A stretch of DNA of 62,223 nucleotides from Ignavibacteria bacterium (GCA_031261605.1 JAISJI010000037.1:1-62223), one strand, 5' to 3'; shown: positions 1 to 9,659, counted from the stretch's first letter. Translations and numbers: made by a program. Notes: generated by a model from the letters alone, not told the origin.

Positions 1-1294
1 GAAATTGATAGTGAGAATTCGGCGACAACGTTAGCACCAAATCATTTGTATTATACTGAACATTATCACCTGAAACAATGATACCACCATAATCCACCGC
101 AATAGTTCCATTCTCTGTCTGCGCAAATGTGCAAGTGTAATCCACCTTTTCGAAGGTTGCAGCAATAATTATATCGCCCGAAACATCGCTCGCAGGAATA
201 GTGTATTGCTGAAAAGTAAGCGTTAGAGCTGGGGAGTAAGCCGTATACGAAAGACCTGCGATTGTAACATCAAGTGTTTGCAGATAGTAGTGCTGTGCTG
301 GTGTAATAGTAAATTTCACCTCACTATATTCATTCGTTTTATCTGCATCGCCAGAGAGAGAAGTGGCAATAAAACTAATACTTCCATTGGAAAAATTCCC
401 GATGGAAATGCTATATTCAACTGTCTCATTCGCCGGATACACCGTAGCGAGTGGAGTATTACTAAAAGCATCCTCTCCGACTATTTGCAGATTACCAAAG
501 CGGTTAGTTGGCGATAAATTAACATCATTACTAAAAGCATTGCTACCTATTTTGCGGGCTTGTGGCAAACTCAAATTACGTAATACAATACAATTAGCAA
601 AGGTACTCGCACCGATTATAGTAAGTTTTGCTGCAACTATTGTAGTGAGCGAAGTGTTAGGATTAGTGGCACTTTGTCCAAAGATATTTACATTATCAGT
701 TGCTGGAATCTCTATGATATTTGGCATTTGCAAGAAAACCAGATTTGGAAGGAAAGTAAATAAATCCAGAATATTATTGTGTGTGCTAAGGTATTGAACG
801 AAGCTATCTTGCGTATCTGCTATAACAATGGAATTGGTAAGGGCTCCAATGTATGCAGGCACTTCACCAATATTGCTTAACTCCACTGTTAGCGTGCTAT
901 TCCTTGAATTAAAAAGATATGGAGTATTGGATGACGGTGTGCCAGGGGCTGGTATAACAATAGGAGGATTTCCGTTAATAGTAACCACCACTTGTTGAAT
1001 TCGTGGAAAGTGATTAAACAAGTCGCTCCACGTAGTAGTTGTATCGGTTGTGCTGATGCCGTTATCTATAACATTTACATCAGGTGGAAGTTGCACTTCC
1101 GTTATATGAACACGTAAATCAGATGGAATAATTTCGTATATATCATTGAAAAATGCAAGAAAATCGTCATCTAATATTATGATGCGATTTTCGTATGCTA
1201 TTTGGTATCTATAATAGTATTGTCTTTCTGTTTGCATCTGTGCATTTGCTACGAATACTAGCAAAAAGAAATAAACTGCAAATATGTATTTCAT
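1..1294 (-). CDS. Secreted BspA-type leucine-rich-repeat protein (C-terminus off the window)
   Basis: The frame is open from the ATG at 1294 to the left edge (431 codons, no stop), so the C-terminus is missing. Residues 1-19 form a signal peptide (MKYIFAVYFFLLVFVANAQ) with likely cleavage ANA|Q. Roughly residues 200-290 show BspA-like LRR_5 repeats, for example IGASTFANC, KIGSNAFSN and IVGEDAFSN, each an 'aF.' repeat core. After this come beta-rich segments (about 295-431) containing ENGTIAV-like motifs, as in InlB-B/bacterial repeat modules. This architecture is typical of large cell-surface proteins, and in this lineage a C-terminal T9SS sorting domain would be expected beyond the edge (inference). 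A TATATTTG box on the minus strand (1299-1306) lies only a few bases before the ATG, so the mRNA may be leaderless. Role unknown; surface adhesion is possible. Confidence 0.85.
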   Translation of the reverse strand, partial: MKYIFAVYFFLLVFVANAQMQTERQYYYRYQIAYENRIIILDDDFLAFFNDIYEIIPSDLRVHITEVQLPPDVNVIDNGISTTDTTTTWSDLFNHFPRIQQVVVTINGNPPIVIPAPGTPSSNTPYLFNSRNSTLTVELSNIGEVPAYIGALTNSIVIADTQDSFVQYLSTHNNILDLFTFLPNLVFLQMPNIIEIPATDNVNIFGQSATNPNTSLTTIVAAKLTIIGASTFANCIVLRNLSLPQARKIGSNAFSNDVNLSPTNRFGNLQIVGEDAFSNTPLATVYPANETVEYSISIGNFSNGSISFIATSLSGDADKTNEYSEVKFTITPAQHYYLQTLDVTIAGLSYTAYSPALTLTFQQYTIPASDVSGDIIIAATFEKVDYTCTFAQTENGTIAVDYGGIIVSGDNVQYNTNDLVLTLSPNSHYQF

Positions 1295-1393
1295 ACTGCA
1301 AATATAAAGTGAAATATAACCCACCAATATAATGATATTTTTCTACATAATAACTATATACAGCATTTTTTCTTCGAATTGTCATAAAGATAA

Positions 1394-2017
1394 TCACAAC
1401 GCCGATGGACAGTATTCCCTAACAATACACTCGCTACACTTGGGACGCCTTGCTATACAAGTGTCTCTGCCGAGATGGATGACATAGTGTGTGAAATTTA
1501 CCCATTGCTTTTGCGGAACTATCTCCATCAACTCCTTCTCTATCTTTACAGCATTTTTGGTGCTAACCAATTTCCATAAATTACAGATACGAATAATATG
1601 CGTATCCACAACAACGCCTACTGGCTCAAAATACTCACCCATAATGCAGTTCGCAGTTTTACGTCCAACTCCTTGTAGGGCGGTCAATTCCTCCATTGTG
1701 GATGGCACTTGCCCGTTATGATTAGCGACTAACTGCTTGCTGCATTCCACAATATGCAACGCCTTGTTTTTATAGAATCCGGTAGAGCGTATCATCTCCT
1801 CTACATCCGCTACATCGGCTACTGCAAAGGCATAAGCATCGGGATATTTTTCAAATAACTCCGGTGTTACCATATTCACTCGCTTATCGGTGCATTGAGC
1901 CGAGAGAATGGTCGCTATAAGCAACTGGAATGGATTTGTATTATATAAATCTGTGCCAACACCGGCATATTTGCTGCTAAGAATTTCTATTATTTTGTTT
2001 AGTGTATCTGGAGACAT
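1394..2017 (-). CDS. nth: Endonuclease III, DNA glycosylase/AP lyase
   Basis: Base-excision repair enzyme that removes oxidised pyrimidines and nicks the abasic site. The 207-residue protein has the helix-hairpin-helix LQGVGRKTANCIMG with the catalytic Lys, the catalytic Asp in VVVDTHI, and the C-terminal [4Fe-4S] ligands spaced C-x6-C-x2-C-x5-C (CIARRPKCSECIVREYC). The length matches the family (about 210 residues). The frame is open further upstream to an ATG at 2059, but that extension runs into the terminator palindrome at 2057-2101, so the ATG at 2017 (MSPDTLNK) was chosen. It lies downstream of nifJ on the same strand but is separated from it by that hairpin. Confidence 0.95.
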   Translation of the reverse strand: MSPDTLNKIIEILSSKYAGVGTDLYNTNPFQLLIATILSAQCTDKRVNMVTPELFEKYPDAYAFAVADVADVEEMIRSTGFYKNKALHIVECSKQLVANHNGQVPSTMEELTALQGVGRKTANCIMGEYFEPVGVVVDTHIIRICNLWKLVSTKNAVKIEKELMEIVPQKQWVNFTHYVIHLGRDTCIARRPKCSECIVREYCPSAL

Positions 2018-2056
2018 AATGATTGGATTAATGGTGAAATATAATTGTAAAAATAT

Positions 2057-2101
2057 CATATAAAACCTCCCGTATCCTTGCGGTATGGGAGGTTTTATAT
2101 G
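2057..2101 (-). terminator. Long palindromic hairpin between nifJ and nth
   Basis: A perfect 15-bp inverted repeat (CATATAAAACCTCCC at 2057-2071, GGGAGGTTTTATATG at 2087-2101) encloses a 15-nt loop. It starts 15 nt after the nifJ stop and is followed on the minus strand by an AT-rich stretch containing TTTTT. It fits a rho-independent terminator for nifJ. Confidence 0.7.
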
Positions 2102-2115
2102 GTAGTGCTGCTATG

Positions 2116-5100
2116 TTATTGACGCTCTGAAAGGAATTTGTAATATTGGTAGCGTGCATTTATGTCACGCTGTTGCTTCTCAAATAACTCGTTGGCGAGC
2201 GTAGGATTGCTCTTAATCAATTGGTTAAATCTGTTCTCTGTCTTTAAGTAATCAATTACGGGTATCTTTGGCTCTTTAGAATCCAATACGAGCGGATTTC
2301 CGCCTTTATCGGCTAAGGTTGGATTGTAGCGATATAGCAACCATTGCCCGCTATCTACTGCCATCTTCTGATGTGAGAGTGGATGGCTCATATCTATACC
2401 GTGTGCTATGCAATGCGAATATGCAATTATGATTGACGGACCATCGTAAGCTTCCGCTTCAATTATTGCCTTCAATGCTTGGTCGTCTCTTGCCCCTAAT
2501 GCAATAGAGGCAACATATACATAACCATAAGACATTGCTATCATACCGAGGTCTTTCTTTCTAATATCCTTACCGCCCATTGCGAATTTTGCGATTGCAC
2601 CGATTGGTGTAGATTTTGAATTTTGACCACCTGTATTGGAATACACTTCCGTATCAAGCACAAGTATATTTATATTTTTACCTGAAGCAATAGCGTGGTC
2701 AAGTCCGCCAAAACCAATATCATAAGCCCAGCCATCACCGCCAATAATCCATACTGACTTCTTAACAAGATAATCCGAAAGCGAAAGTAGATGTTTCGCT
2801 GCATCGGAATTATTATGCTGCAACTTCTCTCTCAATATTTTTATTCTATCTCTCTGTTCTGCTATCTGCATCTCTGTTGCTTGCTCTGCATTTAGTATAT
2901 CATTGACAAGCGAGTCGCCGATTGTAGCAGACAATTCTTTGAGCAACTGAACCGCAATGCTGTGTTGCTTATCTATAGAGATTCGCATTCCCAAACCGAA
3001 CTCTGCGTTATCCTCAAATAGAGAATTAGACCAAGCCGGACCACGTCCATTTGCATCTTTCGCCCAAGGAGTAGTCGGCAAGTTGCCTCCATAGATAGAT
3101 GAGCAGCCAGTAGCATTGGCTACAACTGCTCTATCGCCAAACAACTGTGATACCATCTTAATATATGGTGTCTCGCCGCAACCAGCACACGCTCCCGAGA
3201 ACTCAAACAATGGACGCATTAGTTGTTGTGAGCGGATAAGCGAAGGATTTAATGTCGTTCTATCTGCATCCGGTATCGTGAGGAAGAACTCAAAATTCTT
3301 TGACTCTTGATGTCTAATCGGATTTTGCTCCACCATATTTATTGCTTTGCGTTCTGGATTTTCTTTGTTGCGTCCCGGGCATACTTCCACGCAAACGCCG
3401 CAACCAGTGCAGTCCTCAGGAGCAATTTGGATTGTAAATTTCTTACCTACCGAATTCTTATCTTTCACATCTATTGACTTAAATGCTGCTGGAGCATTCT
3501 GCAATAGATTTGCATCATAAACCTTTCCTCTAATCGCTGCGTGAGGACATACAGAATTACATTTTAAGCATTGAATGCAAGTTTCTGGAGACCATTCCGG
3601 TATCTCAAGAGCAATGTTGCGTTTCTCATATTGCGATGTGGCTAATGGGTAAGTGCCGTCATTAGGGAATGCACTAACAGGCAGTTTATCACCATTGCCG
3701 GCTATAATTTCGCCCAATACATTCTTCACAAATGCTGGAGAATTAGGCGTTACCGGTGCTATTAAATCAAATGTGCTGGTGACTGTATTTGGATATTTCA
3801 CTTCGTAAAGATTAGCCAATGTGTTATCTACAGCCGTCAAATTCTTTTGAACTATTGCATCTCCCTTGCGAGAATATGTTTTGATAATTGATTTTTTTAT
3901 CGCCTCTATCGCTTGCTCTCTGGGCAATACATTGGAAATAGCAAAGAAGCACACTTGCATTATCGTATTAATCAAACGTCCCATACCACTCTCTTCAGCG
4001 ACTTTTATCGCATCTATAGCATATACCTTTAAATGCTTTTCTATTATTTGCTTTTGCGTTGTCCTTGGTAAAGAATTCCATACTTCTGCTTTGTTTACAG
4101 ACGTATTAATAAGGAAAATTCCGTTATCAACAAGGGTAGAGCACATATTATACCTCTCTATGAACGACGTCTCATGGCAAGCCACAAATTGCGAATGAGT
4201 GATTATATACGGAGAGCGTATTGGTTTCGGTCCGAAACGCAAGTGCGACACAGTCATTGCACCGGACTTCTTGGAGTCATACACGAAGTAGCCCTGTGCA
4301 TACAAATCGGTATTGTTGCCAATAATCTTAATAGAATTCTTATTTGCACCGACCGTTCCATCTGAACCCAAGCCGTAGAACATAGCACGAATAACTTCCT
4401 TCGGCTCTATGTTAAAGCGCTCATCAAATTGCAAACTTGTATTTGTAACATCATCCTCAATACCTATCGTGAAGCTATTCTTAGCATCACGCTTGCTTGC
4501 ATTTGTGAATACTGCTTTTACCATTGCCGGTGTGAAGTCCTTAGATGATAAACCATAACGACCACCAACCACTTTCGGCATTTTCTTTAACTTACCATAA
4601 CCTTTGTTGATGCCAATTTGCAATGCGGTAATGACGTCCATATATAGCGGTTCGCCATTTGCACCGCATTCCTTCGTTCTATCCAATACCGTAATGGATT
4701 TCGTAGTTTCGGGAAGCGATTCAAGAAAGCGCTTTGCGTCAAATGGTCTATAGACCCTAACTTTCACAACTCCATATTCTGGCTTCTTTGCATTCAAAAA
4801 TTCTACAGTATCGGCTACTGTCTCAGCACCGGAGCCCATAATTACTACTATATGCTTCGCATCCTTAGCGCCCTCGTAATCAAATAAATGGTAATGTCTG
4901 CCGGTGAGTTTGGCAAACTTATCCATCTGCTTTTGAATAATATCAGCGACAGCGTCGTGGAATTTATTACCTGCCTCTCTATGCTGGAAGAATACATCCG
5001 GATTTTGTGAAGTGCCGCGAATTACGGGTCTATCAGGGTTTAGCGAGCGATTACGATGTGCAAGCACAAGGTCATCGTCAATCATACTTCTAATTACGTT

Positions 5101-5670
5101 ATCGTTTAGCATTTCAATTTTTTGAACTTCGTGTGAAGTGCGGAAGCCATCAAACCAATGCAGAAATGGGACGCGTGATTCCAATGTGGATGCCTGTGCT
5201 ATAAGAGCCATATCCATAACTTCTTGCACAGAATTTGCTCCCAAGAAAGCAAAACCGGTTTGACGTGCAGCCATAATATCGCTGTGGTCGCCAAAAATAG
5301 AGAGAGCGTGTGTAGATAGCGTGCGTGCGCTTACATTGAACACGGTAGGTGTAAATTCGCCTGCTATTTTATACATATTTGGTATTTTTAGTAGCAGTCC
5401 TTGTGATGCTGTGAAAGTAGTCGTAAGTGTTCCTGCTTGCAAAGCACCGTGAACTGCACCAGCAGCGCCACCTTCGCTTTGAAATTCGCTAACACTTGGA
5501 ACATTTCCCCAGATATTTTTTATTCCTTTTGCACACCATTCATCTGCTAATTCTGCCATTGGCGATGATGGAGTGATTGGGTAGATACAGCATACTTCAT
5601 TTACGCGATACATAACGTAAGCAGCTGCCTCATTACCATCGATGGTTGAGTAAATTTTGTTGTAAGACAT
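2116..5670 (-). CDS. nifJ: Pyruvate:ferredoxin (flavodoxin) oxidoreductase, single-chain
   Basis: Oxidatively decarboxylates pyruvate to acetyl-CoA and CO2, passing electrons to ferredoxin in the cytoplasm. The 1184-residue length is that of the fused homodimeric enzyme. Domains in order: N-terminal pyrimidine-binding domain (YPITPSSPMAE near residue 31), transketolase-C-like domain, gamma/EKR region, two [4Fe-4S] motifs (CIQCLKCNSVCP near 698; CTGCGVCVEVCP near 755), and a TPP-binding domain starting with CAGCGETPYI near 827 and continuing to GDGWAYDIGFGG and DTEVYSNTGGQ. All cluster cysteines are present. It is divergent from the flavodiiron gene and probably ends at the hairpin 2057-2101. 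PFOR is oxygen-sensitive, so a neighbouring oxygen-reducing flavoprotein makes sense (inference). Confidence 0.97.
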   Translation of the reverse strand: MSYNKIYSTIDGNEAAAYVMYRVNEVCCIYPITPSSPMAELADEWCAKGIKNIWGNVPSVSEFQSEGGAAGAVHGALQAGTLTTTFTASQGLLLKIPNMYKIAGEFTPTVFNVSARTLSTHALSIFGDHSDIMAARQTGFAFLGANSVQEVMDMALIAQASTLESRVPFLHWFDGFRTSHEVQKIEMLNDNVIRSMIDDDLVLAHRNRSLNPDRPVIRGTSQNPDVFFQHREAGNKFHDAVADIIQKQMDKFAKLTGRHYHLFDYEGAKDAKHIVVIMGSGAETVADTVEFLNAKKPEYGVVKVRVYRPFDAKRFLESLPETTKSITVLDRTKECGANGEPLYMDVITALQIGINKGYGKLKKMPKVVGGRYGLSSKDFTPAMVKAVFTNASKRDAKNSFTIGIEDDVTNTSLQFDERFNIEPKEVIRAMFYGLGSDGTVGANKNSIKIIGNNTDLYAQGYFVYDSKKSGAMTVSHLRFGPKPIRSPYIITHSQFVACHETSFIERYNMCSTLVDNGIFLINTSVNKAEVWNSLPRTTQKQIIEKHLKVYAIDAIKVAEESGMGRLINTIMQVCFFAISNVLPREQAIEAIKKSIIKTYSRKGDAIVQKNLTAVDNTLANLYEVKYPNTVTSTFDLIAPVTPNSPAFVKNVLGEIIAGNGDKLPVSAFPNDGTYPLATSQYEKRNIALEIPEWSPETCIQCLKCNSVCPHAAIRGKVYDANLLQNAPAAFKSIDVKDKNSVGKKFTIQIAPEDCTGCGVCVEVCPGRNKENPERKAINMVEQNPIRHQESKNFEFFLTIPDADRTTLNPSLIRSQQLMRPLFEFSGACAGCGETPYIKMVSQLFGDRAVVANATGCSSIYGGNLPTTPWAKDANGRGPAWSNSLFEDNAEFGLGMRISIDKQHSIAVQLLKELSATIGDSLVNDILNAEQATEMQIAEQRDRIKILREKLQHNNSDAAKHLLSLSDYLVKKSVWIIGGDGWAYDIGFGGLDHAIASGKNINILVLDTEVYSNTGGQNSKSTPIGAIAKFAMGGKDIRKKDLGMIAMSYGYVYVASIALGARDDQALKAIIEAEAYDGPSIIIAYSHCIAHGIDMSHPLSHQKMAVDSGQWLLYRYNPTLADKGGNPLVLDSKEPKIPVIDYLKTENRFNQLIKSNPTLANELFEKQQRDINARYQYYKFLSERQ

Positions 5671-5859
5671 AATTGTTACCTAATATTTATAATTGTTATT
5701 AACAGTTCCCCAATATAATAATTTATTGCAACATTACCAAATAATAATTATTTGCATCCATACATTTGACTTAAAGTATATGATAAACAATTTTATTTCG
5801 TAATTTTTTTATTATATTGTATGTCACTAATATTATAAACATTCATTAATAATACAACT
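5671..5859. promoter_or_regulatory. Divergent nifJ / flavodiiron intergenic region
   Basis: This 189-bp, very AT-rich interval must hold promoters for both divergent genes. It contains a perfect 15-bp palindrome AAATAAT-A-ATTATTT at 5739-5753. In such AT-rich DNA this could be chance. No exact TAnnTTTG box was found on either strand, so start sites are not assigned. Confidence 0.4.
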
Positions 5860-7062
5860 ATGCCAAGAAAAATAACAGAAAATACTACATACGTAGGTCA
5901 TATAGATTGGGAGATACGCCACTTCCACGGTGAGCAACTATCCACATATCACGGCACCTCATATAACTCTTATCTAATACAAGATGGTGCGAAGACCGCA
6001 TTAGTGGATACCGTATGGGGTCCATATTCTAAGGAATTTATTGCAAAACTACAGAGGACTGTAGGTATTGAAAACATCGATTATATGATTGCTTTGCACG
6101 GCGAACCAGACCATAGCCAAGCACTCTCAGATGTTATGGCTATTAAGCCGGATTTACCAATATACTGCACTGAAAACGCAACGCGTTCGTTGAAGGGATT
6201 CCATCATAAAGATTGGGATTTCCATACCATAAAGACAGGCGATACGCTTGACTTGGGTAATGGTAAATTCACTTTCGTAGAAGCACCGATGCTACATTGG
6301 CCCGACCAAATGATGGCGTATTACGATAGAGATAAGATACTATTTTCTAGCGACCCATTTGGGCATCACTTTGCATCAGACCAATTATTTACAGATAAAG
6401 TAGATGCTTCGTCGCTAATTTATGAATCAGTAAAATATTACGCCAATATTGTTTCGCCGTATTCAGCGATGGTCATAAAAAAACTCAAAGAGTTCGCAAT
6501 GTTAAATCTGCCATTGGAGATGATAGCACCGGCACACGGATTAATTTGGCGAAAAGTAAATACCGATTTGATTCTTAAGAAATATGCTGAATGGGCGGAT
6601 AACTTCAAGAAAGACAAGATAACAATAGTGTATGACACGATGTATGAAAGCACACGCAAACTCGCAATAGCTCTCGGCGAAGGAATTAGAGAGGCAGATA
6701 GAAGTGTAGAAATTCGGCTATTCAATTCTTCGCTAAATGATATTGCAGATATAAATACACAGATATTCGCTTCAAAGGGAGTTCTGTTTGGCTCACCTAC
6801 ATACAACAGCGGTGTATTGAATTCTACAGCTGGCATATTGGAAGAGTTGAAGGGATTCCGTTTCACCGGTAAGAAGGCGGCTGCATTTGGTTCGTATGGC
6901 TGGGCTCCGATGTCAGTAAAGATAATTGCGCAGAAACTTAGAGATGCAAATTTCCAATTATTTGAACCGGAAGGTCTATCTGTAAATTGGAATCCAACGG
7001 AAGAGAAATTGGCTGAGGCACGCAAATTTGGAGCGGACTTCGCTAAATTCTGCAATGAATAG
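5860..7062 (+). CDS. fprA: Flavodiiron protein (A-type flavoprotein, O2/NO reductase)
   Basis: Reduces O2 to water and/or NO to N2O, protecting anaerobes. The N-terminal metallo-beta-lactamase-like domain (about 1-245) keeps every di-iron ligand: H80, E82, D84 and H85 in LHGEPDH, H146 in MLHWPD, D165 in SSDPFG, and H226 in APAHGLIW. The C-terminal flavodoxin domain (about 253-400) has the FMN loop YDTMYESTRKLA and the GSPTYNSG and GSYGWAP loops. The 400-residue length is that of the minimal class A protein, with no rubredoxin or flavin reductase fusion. Electron donors (rubredoxin or coenzyme F420) cannot be told apart from sequence alone. It is divergent from nifJ. Confidence 0.95.
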   Translation: MPRKITENTTYVGHIDWEIRHFHGEQLSTYHGTSYNSYLIQDGAKTALVDTVWGPYSKEFIAKLQRTVGIENIDYMIALHGEPDHSQALSDVMAIKPDLPIYCTENATRSLKGFHHKDWDFHTIKTGDTLDLGNGKFTFVEAPMLHWPDQMMAYYDRDKILFSSDPFGHHFASDQLFTDKVDASSLIYESVKYYANIVSPYSAMVIKKLKEFAMLNLPLEMIAPAHGLIWRKVNTDLILKKYAEWADNFKKDKITIVYDTMYESTRKLAIALGEGIREADRSVEIRLFNSSLNDIADINTQIFASKGVLFGSPTYNSGVLNSTAGILEELKGFRFTGKKAAAFGSYGWAPMSVKIIAQKLRDANFQLFEPEGLSVNWNPTEEKLAEARKFGADFAKFCNE

Positions 7063-7091
7063 CATTAATATAAATTTGGAGCAATAGATAA

Positions 7092-8330
7092 ATGAAACGA
7101 TATATAATACTGCTGTTGGTGCTATCTACTTACATCCTCCATTCGCAAGGACGCAATTTCACAGCGAATACGATGGCAACCTCTTTTTTTGTGCAAAATA
7201 TATCAATACCAATTGGTTCGGATTCCATGCGTGTGTTGCTTACTTACTCGGTCTGTTACGATGCAGTTTTGTTTAGCAAGTCAATGGACGGACGGTATTT
7301 TGGAATACCGGAGATAGAGGTAAGTTATAAGGATAAAGATGGGATAACGCGTAAGCGCTATCTATCGCAAGACACCATCTGGACGGATGATTTTGAGCAG
7401 ACAACCAATAAGCGCAAGTATTATAAGAATGTTGTGGAATTTATGTTGTTGAATGGTGATTACAAAATGCTTGCCACTCTTAGTAATAGCAAGATTCCAC
7501 GTGGTAGTAAGGTGGAAGGTGTATTATCGCCATATCAGCCATTTTATTTGAACATATATGGCGATAATACAGATGCTTATGAGTTTTTTAATACATCTGG
7601 CACTATACCTTTTTCGGCTCCATCCTTCACTTTTTTTGCTCCTGATACTTCCACTCATACTGATATACATTATAGGATAAGCAAGGAAAATAGTAAATCG
7701 GATTTAGATTTCTTTATTGCTCTATCTGGCGATTGCAAAGCACTTACAGCGGATGTTGTTCCAACTAAAGAGGACAATGATATTATATTGCGTTTTCATA
7801 CTAGCACGACAAAACTGCTTACTTTCGCTTTGCCGATGAATACTTTCAGCATAGGCGATTACAATTTGGAATTGCGTTCTGCAAGTAATGAAATTATTTA
7901 TAATTACAAATTTACTATCTCTTGGAACGAAAAGCCCAGAAGCTTAATGGATGCTAACAATGCTTTGGAAGAGATGTATTTGATACTTACCGATGATGAG
8001 TATAAGGAGATGCGGCGTGGAGATGTAAAGCGAAATATTGAGATATTTTGGAAAGAGCATAACCCCAAGCCGGAGTTCCTTTATAACGAAGCGATGGCAA
8101 CATATTTTCGCCGATGCGATGAAGCACAAACTCTATATCAAACTATAACTCAGTCAGTTGGCAGCAAGTCCGATAGAGGTAAGGTATATAAGTTATATGG
8201 CAAACCGGATAGTGTTACAACTGCGATGGGCGATAAGAATATGCAGGAAATATGGGAATATAATGTTCCACAAAAGCGATTCGTATTTGAAATAATATCT
8301 GCCGGGAACTATGTATTAGTTAGCGAATAA
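7092..8330 (+). CDS. Secreted GWxTD-domain-like protein
   Basis: A 412-residue exported protein with signal peptide MKRYIILLLVLSTYILHSQ (likely cleavage LHS|Q). The C-terminal third resembles the GWxTD domain found in Bacteroidota, Chlorobiota and Ignavibacteria: LTDDEYKEM, FWKEHNP, NEAMATYFRRCDEA, then a segment in the position of the GWxTDRGxVYxxYGxPD signature that here reads GSKSDRGKVYKLYGKPD, and EIWEYN near the end. The name-giving Trp and Thr are replaced, so this is a divergent member. The function of the family is unknown. A TAAATTTG -7 box at 7071-7078 sits 13 bp before the ATG, so the gene may have its own promoter despite lying 29 bp behind the flavodiiron gene, and the mRNA leader would be very short. 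Confidence 0.8.
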   Translation: MKRYIILLLVLSTYILHSQGRNFTANTMATSFFVQNISIPIGSDSMRVLLTYSVCYDAVLFSKSMDGRYFGIPEIEVSYKDKDGITRKRYLSQDTIWTDDFEQTTNKRKYYKNVVEFMLLNGDYKMLATLSNSKIPRGSKVEGVLSPYQPFYLNIYGDNTDAYEFFNTSGTIPFSAPSFTFFAPDTSTHTDIHYRISKENSKSDLDFFIALSGDCKALTADVVPTKEDNDIILRFHTSTTKLLTFALPMNTFSIGDYNLELRSASNEIIYNYKFTISWNEKPRSLMDANNALEEMYLILTDDEYKEMRRGDVKRNIEIFWKEHNPKPEFLYNEAMATYFRRCDEAQTLYQTITQSVGSKSDRGKVYKLYGKPDSVTTAMGDKNMQEIWEYNVPQKRFVFEIISAGNYVLVSE

Positions 8331-8340
8331 CATTTGCTAA

Positions 8341-9504
8341 CTACCTTAATATTGGTGGCTTTGTATTCGTAGGAGTAGAGAAGTCCAATATAGGTGCTGG
8401 TGGTGGCGGTTCTACCTTCTTCTTTTTTACAACTTTCTTTTGTTGCTGGTTGCGGGTAGTATCAGGAGTAGATGGAACGATAGGAGTTTCATTTGGATGT
8501 AAGTCATTGGTAGATATTGCGTTAGAACTATTAGTGAGCGGATTTACATTTGCAACGCCTTCTCTTTTAAATACGATATTTCGCACCATTGTGCCAGAAG
8601 CACCGAGATTCGGCAATAAAGTATCGTTTTTATAGAACTTAACAGCCCCAACATTAGACGTGCTTAGAACAATCTGCTCTGACGCTGTCCATCTCATTTT
8701 CATTCCCGGGGTAAGTAATTGTTCATCAACCTTGCTATTATCAATCACTACTTTTACCCACGCTGTATCTTTACAAATGGCTTGTAATACAAGCGAATCA
8801 AATGGGGTAAAGTAATCCAAAAGTTCATTATCCTTTACATTTGCAACCCCTTTATTTGTTATGCTGGATTCGTCTGTTTTCACACTATCGCTATTCTGCT
8901 CTTCACTAAAACTATAATTGCCGTCATAAAAGGCAACGAGATACACAACAGATAGCAAAAATAGAATTAGGATAATGTATATGATTATATCCCTGATAGA
9001 TAGATTGAGTGTAGAAACAAAGAAGCGTTTTTTGTTCAATCCACTTTTCTGCTTAATCTTCACTTTGTGTATTGGTTGCTTGATTTCAACTTCTGGCTCA
9101 TATTCCGTCACCTCTATTTCCTCTACAAGCACCTTCTCAACATTGTTAACTGATTCCTTGCTAACGATGGGCGTGATGGTTACTAGCGGTGTAGTGGAGA
9201 ATTCATTGGCTGTATCAAAAGTTAATTCTTTCTTCGGTATATTTGGCTTAACTCTCTCTTCGGGTTTTGGCTTATTGCTCTCCTTGATGGATGTTAAGTA
9301 TTCTGGATTTTGATTAACATCCTCATAAAACTCTAATAATTCATTGACAAATGTTTGTATATACGCAGGTGGCATATTTATATCATTATTATTCTCCAAA
9401 TCTCTAATAACACCTATGCGGACATTGGTCTCCTCTGCCACTTGTTCTATTGTTAGACCAAGTTTCTCTCTTATAATCTTAATGTTTTGATTTTTGCTGT
9501 CCAT
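8341..9504 (-). CDS. RodZ-like helix-turn-helix membrane protein
   Basis: Probable cell-shape or morphogenesis factor. The N-terminal ~60 residues form a HTH_25-type domain (IIREKLGLTIEQVAEETNV). A long charged Pro/Glu-rich linker follows, then one transmembrane helix at about residues 168-190 (IIIYIILILFLLSVVYLVAF), and then a periplasmic domain like DUF4115 (KDTAWVKVVIDNS, MRWTASEQIVLSTSNVGAV). The C-terminus is Pro/Lys-rich low complexity. This HTH-TM-DUF4115 order is that of RodZ. The ORF extends to an ATG at 9537, but the ATG at 9504 (MDSKNQ) places the HTH at the usual distance and was chosen. It is convergent with the GWxTD gene (10-bp gap) and divergent from pheT. Confidence 0.75.
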   Translation of the reverse strand: MDSKNQNIKIIREKLGLTIEQVAEETNVRIGVIRDLENNNDINMPPAYIQTFVNELLEFYEDVNQNPEYLTSIKESNKPKPEERVKPNIPKKELTFDTANEFSTTPLVTITPIVSKESVNNVEKVLVEEIEVTEYEPEVEIKQPIHKVKIKQKSGLNKKRFFVSTLNLSIRDIIIYIILILFLLSVVYLVAFYDGNYSFSEEQNSDSVKTDESSITNKGVANVKDNELLDYFTPFDSLVLQAICKDTAWVKVVIDNSKVDEQLLTPGMKMRWTASEQIVLSTSNVGAVKFYKNDTLLPNLGASGTMVRNIVFKREGVANVNPLTNSSNAISTNDLHPNETPIVPSTPDTTRNQQQKKVVKKKKVEPPPPAPILDFSTPTNTKPPILR

Positions 9505-9659
9505 TTCTGCTATATATTTATTATAATTTGTGTGCAAAAATTATGCCAAATTTTGCGACAGTTATACGTTGTGAATTTCTTACTATATATTAAGTTAATT
9601 AGAAAAAAAAACATTATATTGCGAAATTGTATTTTTTCATATAAATAGAAAGTAACACT

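Noticed and set aside
363..797. 144-codon plus-strand ORF
   Set aside because: It lies antisense to the open LRR-protein frame, whose translation shows clear signal peptide and repeats.
5739..5753. Palindrome AAATAATAATTATTT as an operator
   Set aside because: Pure A/T composition in AT-rich DNA makes chance likely; kept only as part of the regulatory interval.
6438..7055. 205-codon minus-strand ORF
   Set aside because: Antisense to the flavodiiron gene, which keeps all catalytic ligands; composition is typical of a shadow frame.
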